Shown in pieces: positions 16,563 through 24,250 of a stretch of 51,211 nt of DNA. Location of the stretch: contig NZ_BMGY01000033.1 in NCBI RefSeq assembly GCF_014640435.1, forward strand, positions 1 through 51,211, in the 5' to 3' direction. Position numbers and translations under genes: made by a program. Source of the DNA: Hymenobacter frigidus (GTDB lineage: Bacteria > Bacteroidota > Bacteroidia > Cytophagales > Hymenobacteraceae). The notes below the pieces were generated by a model. That model was given only the letters and a program-made list of their open reading frames with translations. It did no database searches and was not told where the DNA came from. Positions within the stretch are counted from its first letter, which is position 1; every line of letters starts with the position of its first letter.

Positions 16563-19391
16563 ATGCGAAGAATTAGCGGTATTTTTGCAGCTAGATTCTT
16601 CAAAATTAACCTTATTCAAAATCGGTACTTACTTATTCTTTTATCTCTGTTGTTGCCGCTGTGTAGCTGGGTTCAGGGTCCTCAGGCCATCAGCGGTACT
16701 GTGTAAACGGAAGCTGGCACACCCCTGCCGGGAGCCACGGTCATTGTCAAAGGAACTTACACGGGCAGCAGTACCAACTAGGAAGGCCAGTTTCAGATGA
16801 AAGCGGATTTTTCCAAGGGCCCAGTCACCCTCACGGTCTCGTTTATTGGCTACGAAACGCAGGAGCTGCCGCTGAGCGCAGCCGACAATGCCATCAGCCT
16901 AACGCTGCGGCCCAGCGCCGTGCTCGACCAGGTGGTGGTAGCGGCCTCCCGCGTGGAGGAAAGCATTGGCCAGGTACCAGTAACGGTGGAAAAACTCAGC
17001 CAGCGCCAGGTGGAGCAAATCACCACGCCCGACCTGGTGGCCGGCCTCGGCCGCTTTAAGGGCATCGACGTGAGCAGCTCCAGTATGCTCACGACCAGCT
17101 TCAGCACGCGGGGTTTCAACTCCTCGCGCTCGGAGCGGGTTATTCAGCTGGCCGACTACATGGACACCCAAGTTCCGAGTCTGAGCAGCTACTTTGGCAA
17201 CCTGCTGGGCACTCCGGTGCTCGACGTGGCCAGCGTGGAAATTGTGCACGGCCCGGCCTCGGCCCTCTACGGTGCCAACGCTTTTAACGGCGTACTGCTC
17301 ACCAACTCGAAAGACCCGTTCCGCGACCCCGGCCTGACGGTGCGCCTGCGCGGCGGCAACCGCAGTATGCTGGACGGCCAGCTGCGCTACGCCACCAAAA
17401 TCGGGGAGCGGGTAGCGTTCAAGATTTCGGGCGGGGCTACGACGGCCAACGATTTCCTGGCCGACAACCAAAGTGCCACCTCAACTTTGATTGAGCCCGG
17501 CAACAACGCCGCCGGCTCTAACCTGGGCTACGACGCGGTGAGCCGCTACGGTGACGTTGGCAACACGTTCACGGCTACTGGCGGTGCGTTAGCGGGCAAA
17601 ACGGTGTTTCTGCCCGGTTATTCGGAAGCCGAACTGGTGGCTGACGACAACAAAACCCACTCCTACAAAATTGCCCCTAGCTTGGCCGTGCTGCTGACCA
17701 GCAACCTGAAAGCCACCATCGACTACAGGTACACCAACGCCAACACTACTTATCAAAGCGCTAGCCGTTACCGTTTTGTGAACAGTGGTGCCCACCAAGC
17801 CCGCGTGCAGCTCGAAGGTAACAACTGGTTCGTGCGGGGCTTCACCACGCGTGACTACTCGGGCGGGCGCGACCCGCAGACGGATGGCTCCTACAACCTG
17901 GGGTTCCTGGGGGGATTTTTGCAGGCGCAACAGGCCCTGGCCAAGGATGCTAATGGCAACCTCACCATTCCGGTGGTGGATGCTACTGGTAGAGCCGTAA
18001 GCTATGCCGAGCGGTACTTCAATACCTATGCCATCAGGTACAACCAGGCATATGCCACTAACGGCAACAATACCGATGCCGCTGCCAAAACGGCTCGAGA
18101 CTTCGCTAACACCAATGCTCCGCTGCTCCAGCCCGGCACGAAGGAGTTTGATGTCGCCCGCAACCAAATTATCCATAACCCAACACCGGGCCAGGGGGCC
18201 CGCCTGATTCTGCGCTCCATTCTGAACGAGGGTAGCGGCCAGTATACTTTCAACAACAGCTTTGCCGATGTAACGGTGGGCGCGGCCTACCGTCAGTTTT
18301 TGCTGGGTTCCGATGGCAGCTTGTTTGAGGATACCCGGGACGGGGAGCGCATCAAGAACTACGAATACGGTGCTTATGCCCAGGTCAGCAAAACCTTGCT
18401 TGATGACCACCTGAAGCTGGCCGCCGCCGGCCGTGTCGACCGCTTCCAGAACTTCGGTACGGCGTTTTCGCCCCGCGCCTCGGTGGTCTATTCGCTTGGC
18501 CCCGATAAGCTCCAGAACTTCCGCGCCAGCTTCAGCCGCGCCTTCCGCGCGCCTACCCAGAACGACCAGTACATCAAGCTCGACGTGGGCCGGGCCATTC
18601 TGCTGGGCAACGTGCGCGGCGGCTTCCAGGGCTACACCACCCCGCTGGCCAGCCAGCTGCCCGGCATCCTGGCCCCCACCCGCACGGCCGAGCTGGCCGG
18701 CTATGAGTACAGCAGCGCCGCGCTCAAGCTAGAGGAAGTGAACAGCTATGAGGTAGGCTACCGTGCTCAACTCGTGAAGAAACTGTACATCGATGTGGAC
18801 TACTTCTACAACACGTACAATAACTTCATCGCTACCCAAAACTTCATCGGCAACATCGACGGTAGCCGGCCTACCGCCGCCCAAATCGGGGCTGCCGCGC
18901 CCGGCCGCTTCCAGAACAGCGCCCTGTCTACCCGCGTTATCCAGATTGCCACTAACGTGAACCAGCAGGTGAAGAGCCAGGGCGCGGGCCTCACGTTAAG
19001 TTATGCTTTTGCCCCAGCCCTCACGGTGAGCGGCAACTACAGCTACAACGACCTCATCACGAAGGATTTCAAGGTCGGCACCCAGTCATTCTTCAATACG
19101 CCGCGTAACAAGTTCAACCTCGGCGTCGACGGTCTGCTGCTGGACCGCGCCCTGAGCTACAACCTGAACTACCGCTGGGTCGACAGCTTTCTCTACGAGT
19201 CAACCTTTGCCACCGGCACCGTGCCCACCGCTCAAACCCTGGACGCGCAGGTTGGCTACACCCTCAAACCCCTGCACACCACCGTGCAGGCCGGCGGCAC
19301 CAACCTGCTCGATGCGCCCAACCTGCAGGTGTATGGCGCGCCCAACTACGGCCGCCTCGTATATGTCGGCCTGTTGTTCGACATAAAATAA
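16563..19391 (+). pseudogene. TonB-dependent outer membrane receptor with two in-frame stop codons
   Basis: From ATG 16563 one frame codes for a signal peptide-like stretch (LLILLSLLLPLCSWVQG), then a carboxypeptidase-regulatory-like domain. A TAA interrupts that domain at 16704-16706 (after ISGTV) and a TAG at 16779-16781 (after TGSSTN). Beyond them the same frame is open for 864 residues. It contains the plug (VEESIGQVPVTVEKLSQRQV, TRGFNSSRSERV, VEIVHGPASALYGANAFNGV) and a full beta-barrel ending with an aromatic-rich strand, LVYVGLLFDIK. Without the first segment the barrel has no export signal, so the gene is probably inactive unless the stops are sequencing errors. Substrate unknown. Confidence 0.75.
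16580..16587 (+). promoter_or_regulatory. -7 box TATTTTTG inside the 5' end of the TonB receptor gene
   Basis: A perfect TAnnTTTG match lies downstream of ATG 16563. If real, the transcript would start near 16594 and the true start codon would be later. No ATG, GTG or TTG suits, but ATT at 16605 precedes a typical signal peptide, so the start codon may also have been lost. Confidence 0.3.
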
Positions 19392-19430
19392 ATACTGCCT
19401 GGGCCGGTCACGGCGGTACATTCCAGCATA

Positions 19431-19462
19431 GGGCCCCGTTCGGATAGAACGGGGCCCTTTTG
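19431..19462 (+). terminator. Intrinsic terminator of the TonB receptor gene
   Basis: The arms GGGCCCCGTT (19431-19440) and AACGGGGCCC (19448-19457) are perfectly complementary with a 7-base loop, followed by TTTT. Confidence 0.9.
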
Positions 19463-19508
19463 CTGCACAATTAAACCGCTCTAAGCTGCTTTAATTCCTC
19501 CGTGCCCT

Positions 19509-19709
19509 ATGCCCAAATCAACTATTGCCCAGCGGCACAAGTCTGCTGCTACTCGGTTCGATGGGCCTCCCTCGCCCCAGGCAGTGACCACCGCGCCCCC
19601 AGCCCAAATGCTGCCAAGGGAGCTGGTAGCAGCCTTTCGGGTGGGAGACTACGAAGTGGGACAGGGGTTTTGCCCGCGCCTGTGGGGCCACTCGGGCATC
19701 CGCTACTAG
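19509..19709 (+). CDS. Small hypothetical protein, 66 residues
   Basis: The frame starts MPKSTIAQRHKSAATRFDG and ends LPRELVAAFRVGDYEVGQ...GHSGIRY. It has no signal peptide or membrane helix. The last about 32 residues share the pattern LP......RVG.Y.VGQ....L.GH..IRY-stop with a frame at 16396-16495, on the other side of the TonB receptor. It is convergent with alkB and overlaps its last 4 bases. I do not recognise the family; the repeat of the C-terminal pattern is the main reason to call it. Confidence 0.4.
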   Translation: MPKSTIAQRHKSAATRFDGPPSPQAVTTAPPAQMLPRELVAAFRVGDYEVGQGFCPRLWGHSGIRY

Positions 19710-20314
19710 CCTGCCGGCGGTGCGGCCCCGGCCACCCACCGAAACGTAAGGTTGAGGCGCGGTCCCACGGGGCGGGCCGTTTTGGGGAGTGCGTGCTGCC
19801 AGCACTGCTGGGTGGGCCCGCGCATGAGCAGCAGGCTGCCCGCCGGCAGGTCGAGGGCCAGGGGGGCATGCGCCAGCCCGGCGCGCGGGCGCAGCCGGAA
19901 GCGGCGCGTAGCCCCCAGGCTGAGCGAGGCAATGGCGGGGGCGGGGCCCAGCTCGGGCTCGTCGTCGGCGTGCCAGCCCATGCTGTCGCGCCCGTCGCGG
20001 TACAGGTTCAGCAACACGCTGTTGAAGCGGGTGCCGGTAGCGGTTTCCAGGCGCTGGCGCAGGGCGTGCAGGGCCGGTAGCCAGGGGCGCGGCTCCCAGC
20101 GCAGGCCCGAATACGTGTAGCGGGCATCGGGGTCGCCGTACCAGGCCGTGAGGCGGGGCTGCGGGATTTGCTGCCCAAACATGCGAATGGCCCGCTGCTC
20201 CCACGCCGCATCAGCCGTAAGCTCGGCCAGTAGCGCAGCAGCTTCCGTTTGCGCTAAAAAAGCCGGGTCGAAGAGTAAATCGGCCTGCGGCAACGACAGC
20301 GGCGAGAGCGCCAT
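19706..20314 (-). CDS. alkB: AlkB-family Fe(II)/2-oxoglutarate-dependent dioxygenase
   Basis: 202 residues from ATG 20314; a longer frame to 20551 is an upstream extension without family features. The oxidative demethylase core is complete: NLYRDGRDSMGWHADDE gives the HxD pair His115/Asp117, and QQCWQHALPKT gives the distal His174. RLNLTFRW holds the two Arg residues that bind 2-oxoglutarate and substrate. The nucleotide-recognition part is PRLTAWYGD. Members repair 1-methyladenine and 3-methylcytosine in DNA or RNA. It is the last gene of the minus-strand run that begins with haao and follows a membrane protein by 55 bases, so it may be cotranscribed. Confidence 0.88.
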   Translation of the reverse strand: MALSPLSLPQADLLFDPAFLAQTEAAALLAELTADAAWEQRAIRMFGQQIPQPRLTAWYGDPDARYTYSGLRWEPRPWLPALHALRQRLETATGTRFNSVLLNLYRDGRDSMGWHADDEPELGPAPAIASLSLGATRRFRLRPRAGLAHAPLALDLPAGSLLLMRGPTQQCWQHALPKTARPVGPRLNLTFRWVAGAAPPAG

Positions 20315-20369
20315 GAGCAAGCAGTAAGAACGGGGCGCATGGCTGGCGCGCCCGGGTGGTTGGGTCGGG

Positions 20370-21080
20370 TTAGGGCTGCTTCTGCATTCGCTCCAGCCGT
20401 TCGCGGACTTCCTTAGGCTGTTGCTTGATGAGGTAGGGCATGATGCGCTGGGCACCCCAGACAATGAGCATGCACACCAAAATGGGCGCGAGAATGCTAC
20501 GGCTCCGAAAATTGGTGCTGCCAATGTAGCGCGGCCACACCCACAGCACATATATCAGCGCCGCCGGCAAATTGAACAGTAAAACTCCCCAAATAGGGCT
20601 CAGTCCCTGCTGAAACACCGCCCAGTTGACCAAGGCCGAACCCGCGAAAAAATAAGCCACAACGAAAATCGCCAGGCCCAGCGTGGCCCGTTTCTTTCCC
20701 AGCCGGTAGAGGTTCATGCACATCAGCACCCCGCCCGTTATCATGGTGGATACCGGGAGAATGGAAAACAGCACGACGGCTACCGGCGAGTACAGGGCCG
20801 GGGCAGTTTCGTCGGTTTCGCTCGTGGTAGCCTCGGCGGCAGCGGGGGGCAGGGCCTGGCGGCGTTCCACTTCGGCGGCTTCGTCGAGGGTGCGCTGGTG
20901 GGCGGCGGCCACTTCCAGGCCGGGTCGCAGGGCTTCTTCTTCGGGCGCGGGCTGGCCCCGGCGGCGCAGCTCATCGAAGGCAGCCAGCACGGCGGCCTCT
21001 CGGTACTGCACATGGCCGGTCACGTATTCGCGCAGGGCCGCGTCGGTCTTGGGCAGCATCTTAGCGGCGTAATCTTCCAT
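20370..21080 (-). CDS. Membrane protein of unknown function, four predicted helices
   Basis: 236 residues. The N-terminal half is soluble and charged (LPKTDAALREYVTGHVQYREAAVLAAFDELRRRG, the type of short helical segment seen at the start of several Bacteroidota membrane proteins). An acidic linker follows. Four hydrophobic segments come next at about 96-120, 131-153, 163-180 and 190-210 (VAVVLFSILPVSTMITGGVLM, LAIFVVAYFFAGSALVNWAVF, WGVLLFNLPAALIYVLWVW, ILAPILVCMLIVWG). The tail is basic. No enzyme motif is visible. It lies between kynU and alkB on the same strand, separated from kynU by an inverted repeat. Confidence 0.75.
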   Translation of the reverse strand: MEDYAAKMLPKTDAALREYVTGHVQYREAAVLAAFDELRRRGQPAPEEEALRPGLEVAAAHQRTLDEAAEVERRQALPPAAAEATTSETDETAPALYSPVAVVLFSILPVSTMITGGVLMCMNLYRLGKKRATLGLAIFVVAYFFAGSALVNWAVFQQGLSPIWGVLLFNLPAALIYVLWVWPRYIGSTNFRSRSILAPILVCMLIVWGAQRIMPYLIKQQPKEVRERLERMQKQP

Positions 21081-21096
21081 TTGAGTCAGTTAACAA

Positions 21097-21176
21097 TTAA
21101 CAGTTGGCGGTGAACAGTGAGACATAATAAACGTGAGGACAGAAATAACTGCTAACTGTTCACGGCTGACTGTTCA
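21097..21176. repeat. Imperfect inverted repeat, GTGAACAGT type
   Basis: Two 24-base arms, 21097-21120 and 21153-21176, are reverse complements with a few mismatches and carry the words TTAACAGT and GTGAACAGT. The right arm overlaps the 3' end of kynU and provides its stop codon and last residues. Confidence 0.7.
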
Positions 21177-22447
21177 CTGAAAAAGCGCGCCAGCGCTCCG
21201 CCCACCCGGTCCACGTCCTCAAACGAATTATAGAGCGGTACGGGTGCCAGGCGGATGACGTTGGGCTCGCGCCAGTCGGCGATGATGCCTTGCGCGGCCA
21301 GAAAATCGAACAGCTCGCGCCCGCGCCGATGCACCAGCACAGAGAGCTGGCAGCCGCGCTGGGCCGGGTCGGCCGGCGTGATGATTTCGAGCTGCGACGT
21401 GGGCAGCCCCAGGTTCAGAATATGGCTTTCGAGGCGGCCGGTGAGCTGCTCGCTCTTGCGCCGCAGGGCGGCCATGCCGCCGGCCCGCTCCACCAGGGCG
21501 AGGCTGGCGCGGTGAATGGCCATCGGAAAAATCTGGGCGTTGGACAGCTGCCAGCCCGCCGCGCCGGCCATAGGCTGAAAGCCCTTCTTCATTTGAAACC
21601 GCACCGAGGCGTCGTGACCCCACCAGCCGGCCAGGCGCACCAGGTCGGGCCGATGGGCAAACCGCTCGTGCACGAACACGCCCGAGGTGCCGCCGGGGCC
21701 CGAATTCAGGTATTTGTACGTGCACCAGCAGGCGAAATCCACGTCCCAGTCGTGCAGGTGCAGCGCCAGGTTGCCGGCCGCGTGGGCCAGGTCGAAGCCC
21801 ACGTAGGCGCCCACCGCGTGGCCCGCCCGCGAGATGGTGGCCATGTCGAAGGCCTGCCCGGTGTAGTAATTCACGCCCCCGATGAGGACGGTAGCCAACG
21901 AGTTGCCAAGCTCCGCGATTTTGGCTTCGATGTCCTCGGTGCGCAGGGTGTATTCGCCGGGGCGCGGCACCAGCTCCACAATGGCCTCGGCGGGGTCGAG
22001 GCCGTGCATTCGGGCCTGGCTTTCAATAGCGTACTGGTCGGAAGGAAAAGCCCCTCCTTCCATCAGAATCTTGTAGCGTGTGGCGGTGGGACGGTAAAAC
22101 GACACCAGCAACAGGTGCAGATTCACGGTCAGGTTGTTCATCACCACCACCTCCAGCGGCAGCGCCCCCACCAGGCGGGCGCTGGCTTCGGTGAGGGTGT
22201 CGTGGTAGTGCATCCAGAACGAGGGCGCCTGGAAATGACCTTCCACGCCCAGTCGTTCCCAAGAGTCAAACTCCTGCTCGGCGGCGGCGCGGGCCGCTTT
22301 GGGCATCAGACCCAACGAATTGCCGCAGAAGTAGGCGCAAGGCTGCCCATTAGGGCCGGCCGGCAGGTGAAACTCCTGGCGGAAGGCGGCCAGTGGGTCG
22401 GTCGCGTCGAGGTGGGCGGCGGGTGTGGAAGCAAGGGCAGCAGTCAT
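21152..22447 (-). CDS. kynU: Kynureninase
   Basis: 431-residue PLP enzyme that splits 3-hydroxykynurenine into 3-hydroxyanthranilate and alanine. Features seen: the start AYFCGNSLGLMPKAAR, the cofactor region around GGVNYYTGQAFDM, and GFDLAHAAGNLALHLHDWDVDFACWCTYKYLNSGPGG, where the Lys of YKYLNSGPG is the Schiff-base lysine. The C-terminal domain has IFPMAIHRASLALVERAG. Length is normal. The last seven or so residues (SEQSAVNS) and the stop are encoded by an interspersed repeat. It follows acmsd by about 70 bases on the same strand. GACCTTTG just upstream is a one-mismatch -7 box. Confidence 0.94.
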   Translation of the reverse strand: MTAALASTPAAHLDATDPLAAFRQEFHLPAGPNGQPCAYFCGNSLGLMPKAARAAAEQEFDSWERLGVEGHFQAPSFWMHYHDTLTEASARLVGALPLEVVVMNNLTVNLHLLLVSFYRPTATRYKILMEGGAFPSDQYAIESQARMHGLDPAEAIVELVPRPGEYTLRTEDIEAKIAELGNSLATVLIGGVNYYTGQAFDMATISRAGHAVGAYVGFDLAHAAGNLALHLHDWDVDFACWCTYKYLNSGPGGTSGVFVHERFAHRPDLVRLAGWWGHDASVRFQMKKGFQPMAGAAGWQLSNAQIFPMAIHRASLALVERAGGMAALRRKSEQLTGRLESHILNLGLPTSQLEIITPADPAQRGCQLSVLVHRRGRELFDFLAAQGIIADWREPNVIRLAPVPLYNSFEDVDRVGGALARFFSEQSAVNS

Positions 22448-22516
22448 AAGGGCAAAGGTCGGCGCAAAGCCCGCGCCGGTGCTAACATAAGGTTATGGCC
22501 TTGCGGGCGAGCGCCA

Positions 22517-23554
22517 CTAGTGGGCGCGAGCCGCCGTACCTAGGCCGTGGCCAAACCGCTCCGCCGAAAGCCCGAGCCAGTCCAGCGCGTTCTGGCCCAG
22601 CATTTGGGCTTTGATATCGGCTGAAACCGGCATGGAGCTGATGAGCTGGCCGGGTTCCAATTCGCCCAATGGGAAGGGATAGTCGGAGCCGAGCGTGATT
22701 TTATCGGCTCCCAGCGTCTTAATTAAGTAATCCAGCATCAGCGGGTCGTGCACCAGCGAGTCGACCCAGAACTTGCCCAGGTACTTGCGCGGGTTGTGGG
22801 GGTTATCCACGGCGCAGAGGTCGGGGCGCACCTGCCAGCCGTGCTCGATGCGCCCGATGGTGCTGGCAAACGAGCCCCCGCCGTGGGCCACGGCCACGCG
22901 TAGGTTGGGCAGGCGCTCCAGCACGCCGCCGAATATCAGCGAGCACAGGGCCAGCGTGCTTTCGGCGGGCATGCCCACCAGCCAGGGCAGCCAGTACTTG
23001 GGCATTTTCTGCTGGGCCATCATGTCCCAGGGATGCACGAATACGCAGGCGCCTAATTCCTCGGCGGCGGCGAAGATTTCGAACAGCTCGGGCGCGTCGA
23101 GATTCCAGTCATTCACGTGCGAGCCAATCTGCACGCCGGCCAGGCCGATTCTCAGGCAGCGCTCCAACTCCTTGATGGCCAGCTTGGGGGCTTGCATCGG
23201 AATGGTGCCTAGGCCCACGTAGCGGGTGGGGTAGCGGCGCACCACATCGGCAATGTGGTCATTCAGCAGCTGGCTCAAATCCAGGCAGTCCAGCGGCTGG
23301 GCCCAGTAGCTGAACATGACGGGCACCGTGCTCAGCACCTGCACCTGCACCCCAAACTGGTCGTACTCACGCATCCGTACTTCGGGGTCCCAGCAGTTGT
23401 CCTGCACTTCGCGGAAGAACTTGTCGTCCTGCATCATGCGGGCGCAGCAGGGCTTGTGGTGGTCGAGCCGGATGAAACCCCCATAGCCGTACCGCTGGGC
23501 CAAATCGGGCCAGCGCTCGGGCAGAATGTGGGTGTGAATATCGATGCTTAACAA
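22517..23554 (-). CDS. 2-amino-3-carboxymuconate-6-semialdehyde decarboxylase (ACMSD)
   Basis: 345-residue zinc amidohydrolase-type decarboxylase. The metal ligands are in place: His7 and His9 in DIHTHILP, His174 in VFVHPWD, His224 in VAHGGGS and Asp291 in GSDYPFPLGE. The arginine of MREYDQFGVQVQVLST lies in the usual region. It converts the product of 3-hydroxyanthranilate dioxygenase to 2-aminomuconate semialdehyde. This removes it from spontaneous closure to quinolinate, so the pathway is catabolic and does not serve NAD synthesis. It lies between haao and kynU in one operon. Confidence 0.93.
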   Translation of the reverse strand: MLSIDIHTHILPERWPDLAQRYGYGGFIRLDHHKPCCARMMQDDKFFREVQDNCWDPEVRMREYDQFGVQVQVLSTVPVMFSYWAQPLDCLDLSQLLNDHIADVVRRYPTRYVGLGTIPMQAPKLAIKELERCLRIGLAGVQIGSHVNDWNLDAPELFEIFAAAEELGACVFVHPWDMMAQQKMPKYWLPWLVGMPAESTLALCSLIFGGVLERLPNLRVAVAHGGGSFASTIGRIEHGWQVRPDLCAVDNPHNPRKYLGKFWVDSLVHDPLMLDYLIKTLGADKITLGSDYPFPLGELEPGQLISSMPVSADIKAQMLGQNALDWLGLSAERFGHGLGTAARAH

Positions 23555-23626
23555 GGGGTGGGGCAGGCGAGGGGTGGGGAATCATACCGTCAGGCTTCGA
23601 CGGTGTTCAGCAGGACGCTGTGGTCA

Positions 23627-24160
23627 TTATTCGGCCGCTGGGACTGCTGCGGGCGCGTCCATGTAGGTGCCGCAGTTCTGGCAGGTACGCAGGGCTTCCG
23701 AAGCCCAGAACTTGTTCATGATGGGCGGCAGCTGGGCCACGATGTCGGTGATGAGGGCGAACTCCTCGTGCAGCTTGTGGCCGCAGTTTTCGCAGTACCA
23801 CTGGAAGCCGTCGGGTTCCTCAGTGGTGCGGTAGCGCTCCAGCACCATGCCCACGGTGCCGGCCGGGCGGCGCGGCGAGTGGGGCACATAAGGCGGCAGC
23901 AGGAACATCTCGCCGGGGCCAATATTGATATCCACCGGCTGGCCGTTCTCCATGATTTTCACGGTCATCGTGCCCTCAATCTGCCAGAATAGCTCCTCGC
24001 CGGCATCCACGTGGTAGTCTTTGCGGGCGTTGGGGCCGCCTACTACCATCACAATAAAATCCTGGTTGTCTTTGAATACCTGCTGGTTGCCCACCGGGGG
24101 CTTCAGCAAATGGCGGTGCTCATCAATCCACTGTTGAATGTTGAAGGGGCGGGCTAGCAT
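23627..24160 (-). CDS. 3-hydroxyanthranilate 3,4-dioxygenase
   Basis: 177 residues from ATG 24160; an upstream TTG at 24202 would add 14 residues without family features. The cupin core holds the iron ligands His50 and Glu56 (HVDAGEELFWQIEG) and His94 (PYVPHSPRRP). The C-terminal rubredoxin-like site is complete with CENC (123-126) and CQNC (160-163), as in bacterial and not animal enzymes. It opens the ring of 3-hydroxyanthranilate to 2-amino-3-carboxymuconate semialdehyde. It is the first gene of the operon haao-acmsd-kynU, with a -7 box upstream at 24190-24197. Confidence 0.95.
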   Translation of the reverse strand: MLARPFNIQQWIDEHRHLLKPPVGNQQVFKDNQDFIVMVVGGPNARKDYHVDAGEELFWQIEGTMTVKIMENGQPVDINIGPGEMFLLPPYVPHSPRRPAGTVGMVLERYRTTEEPDGFQWYCENCGHKLHEEFALITDIVAQLPPIMNKFWASEALRTCQNCGTYMDAPAAVPAAE

Positions 24161-24189
24161 GGGAGGGGCGGGGGTGAGTGAAGATTTCT

Positions 24190-24197
24190 CAAAAATA
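24190..24197 (-). promoter_or_regulatory. -7 promoter box TATTTTTG of the haao operon
   Basis: A perfect TAnnTTTG match on the minus strand, about 30 bases before ATG 24160. This also favours that ATG over the TTG at 24202, which would lie upstream of the transcript start. No -33 box is clear. Confidence 0.5.
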
Positions 24198-24250
24198 GCC
24201 AAGCAATAGTTCGCAGCCTGTAGGAATTACCGGCTGTTATTGGAGAATAA

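Noticed and set aside
16704..16781. Stop-codon recoding (readthrough or selenocysteine/pyrrolysine-like) in the TonB receptor
   Set aside because: One stop is TAA and the other TAG, with no conserved downstream stem visible, and neither position is functionally special in the domain. Mutation or sequence error is simpler.
20315..20551. N-terminal extension of the alkB frame
   Set aside because: The extra 79 residues are Cys/Ser-rich, overlap the 3' end of the upstream membrane-protein gene in another frame and match nothing in the AlkB family.
21290..22543. 417-codon plus-strand frame opposite kynU
   Set aside because: Antisense to a complete kynureninase; composition typical of a mirror frame.
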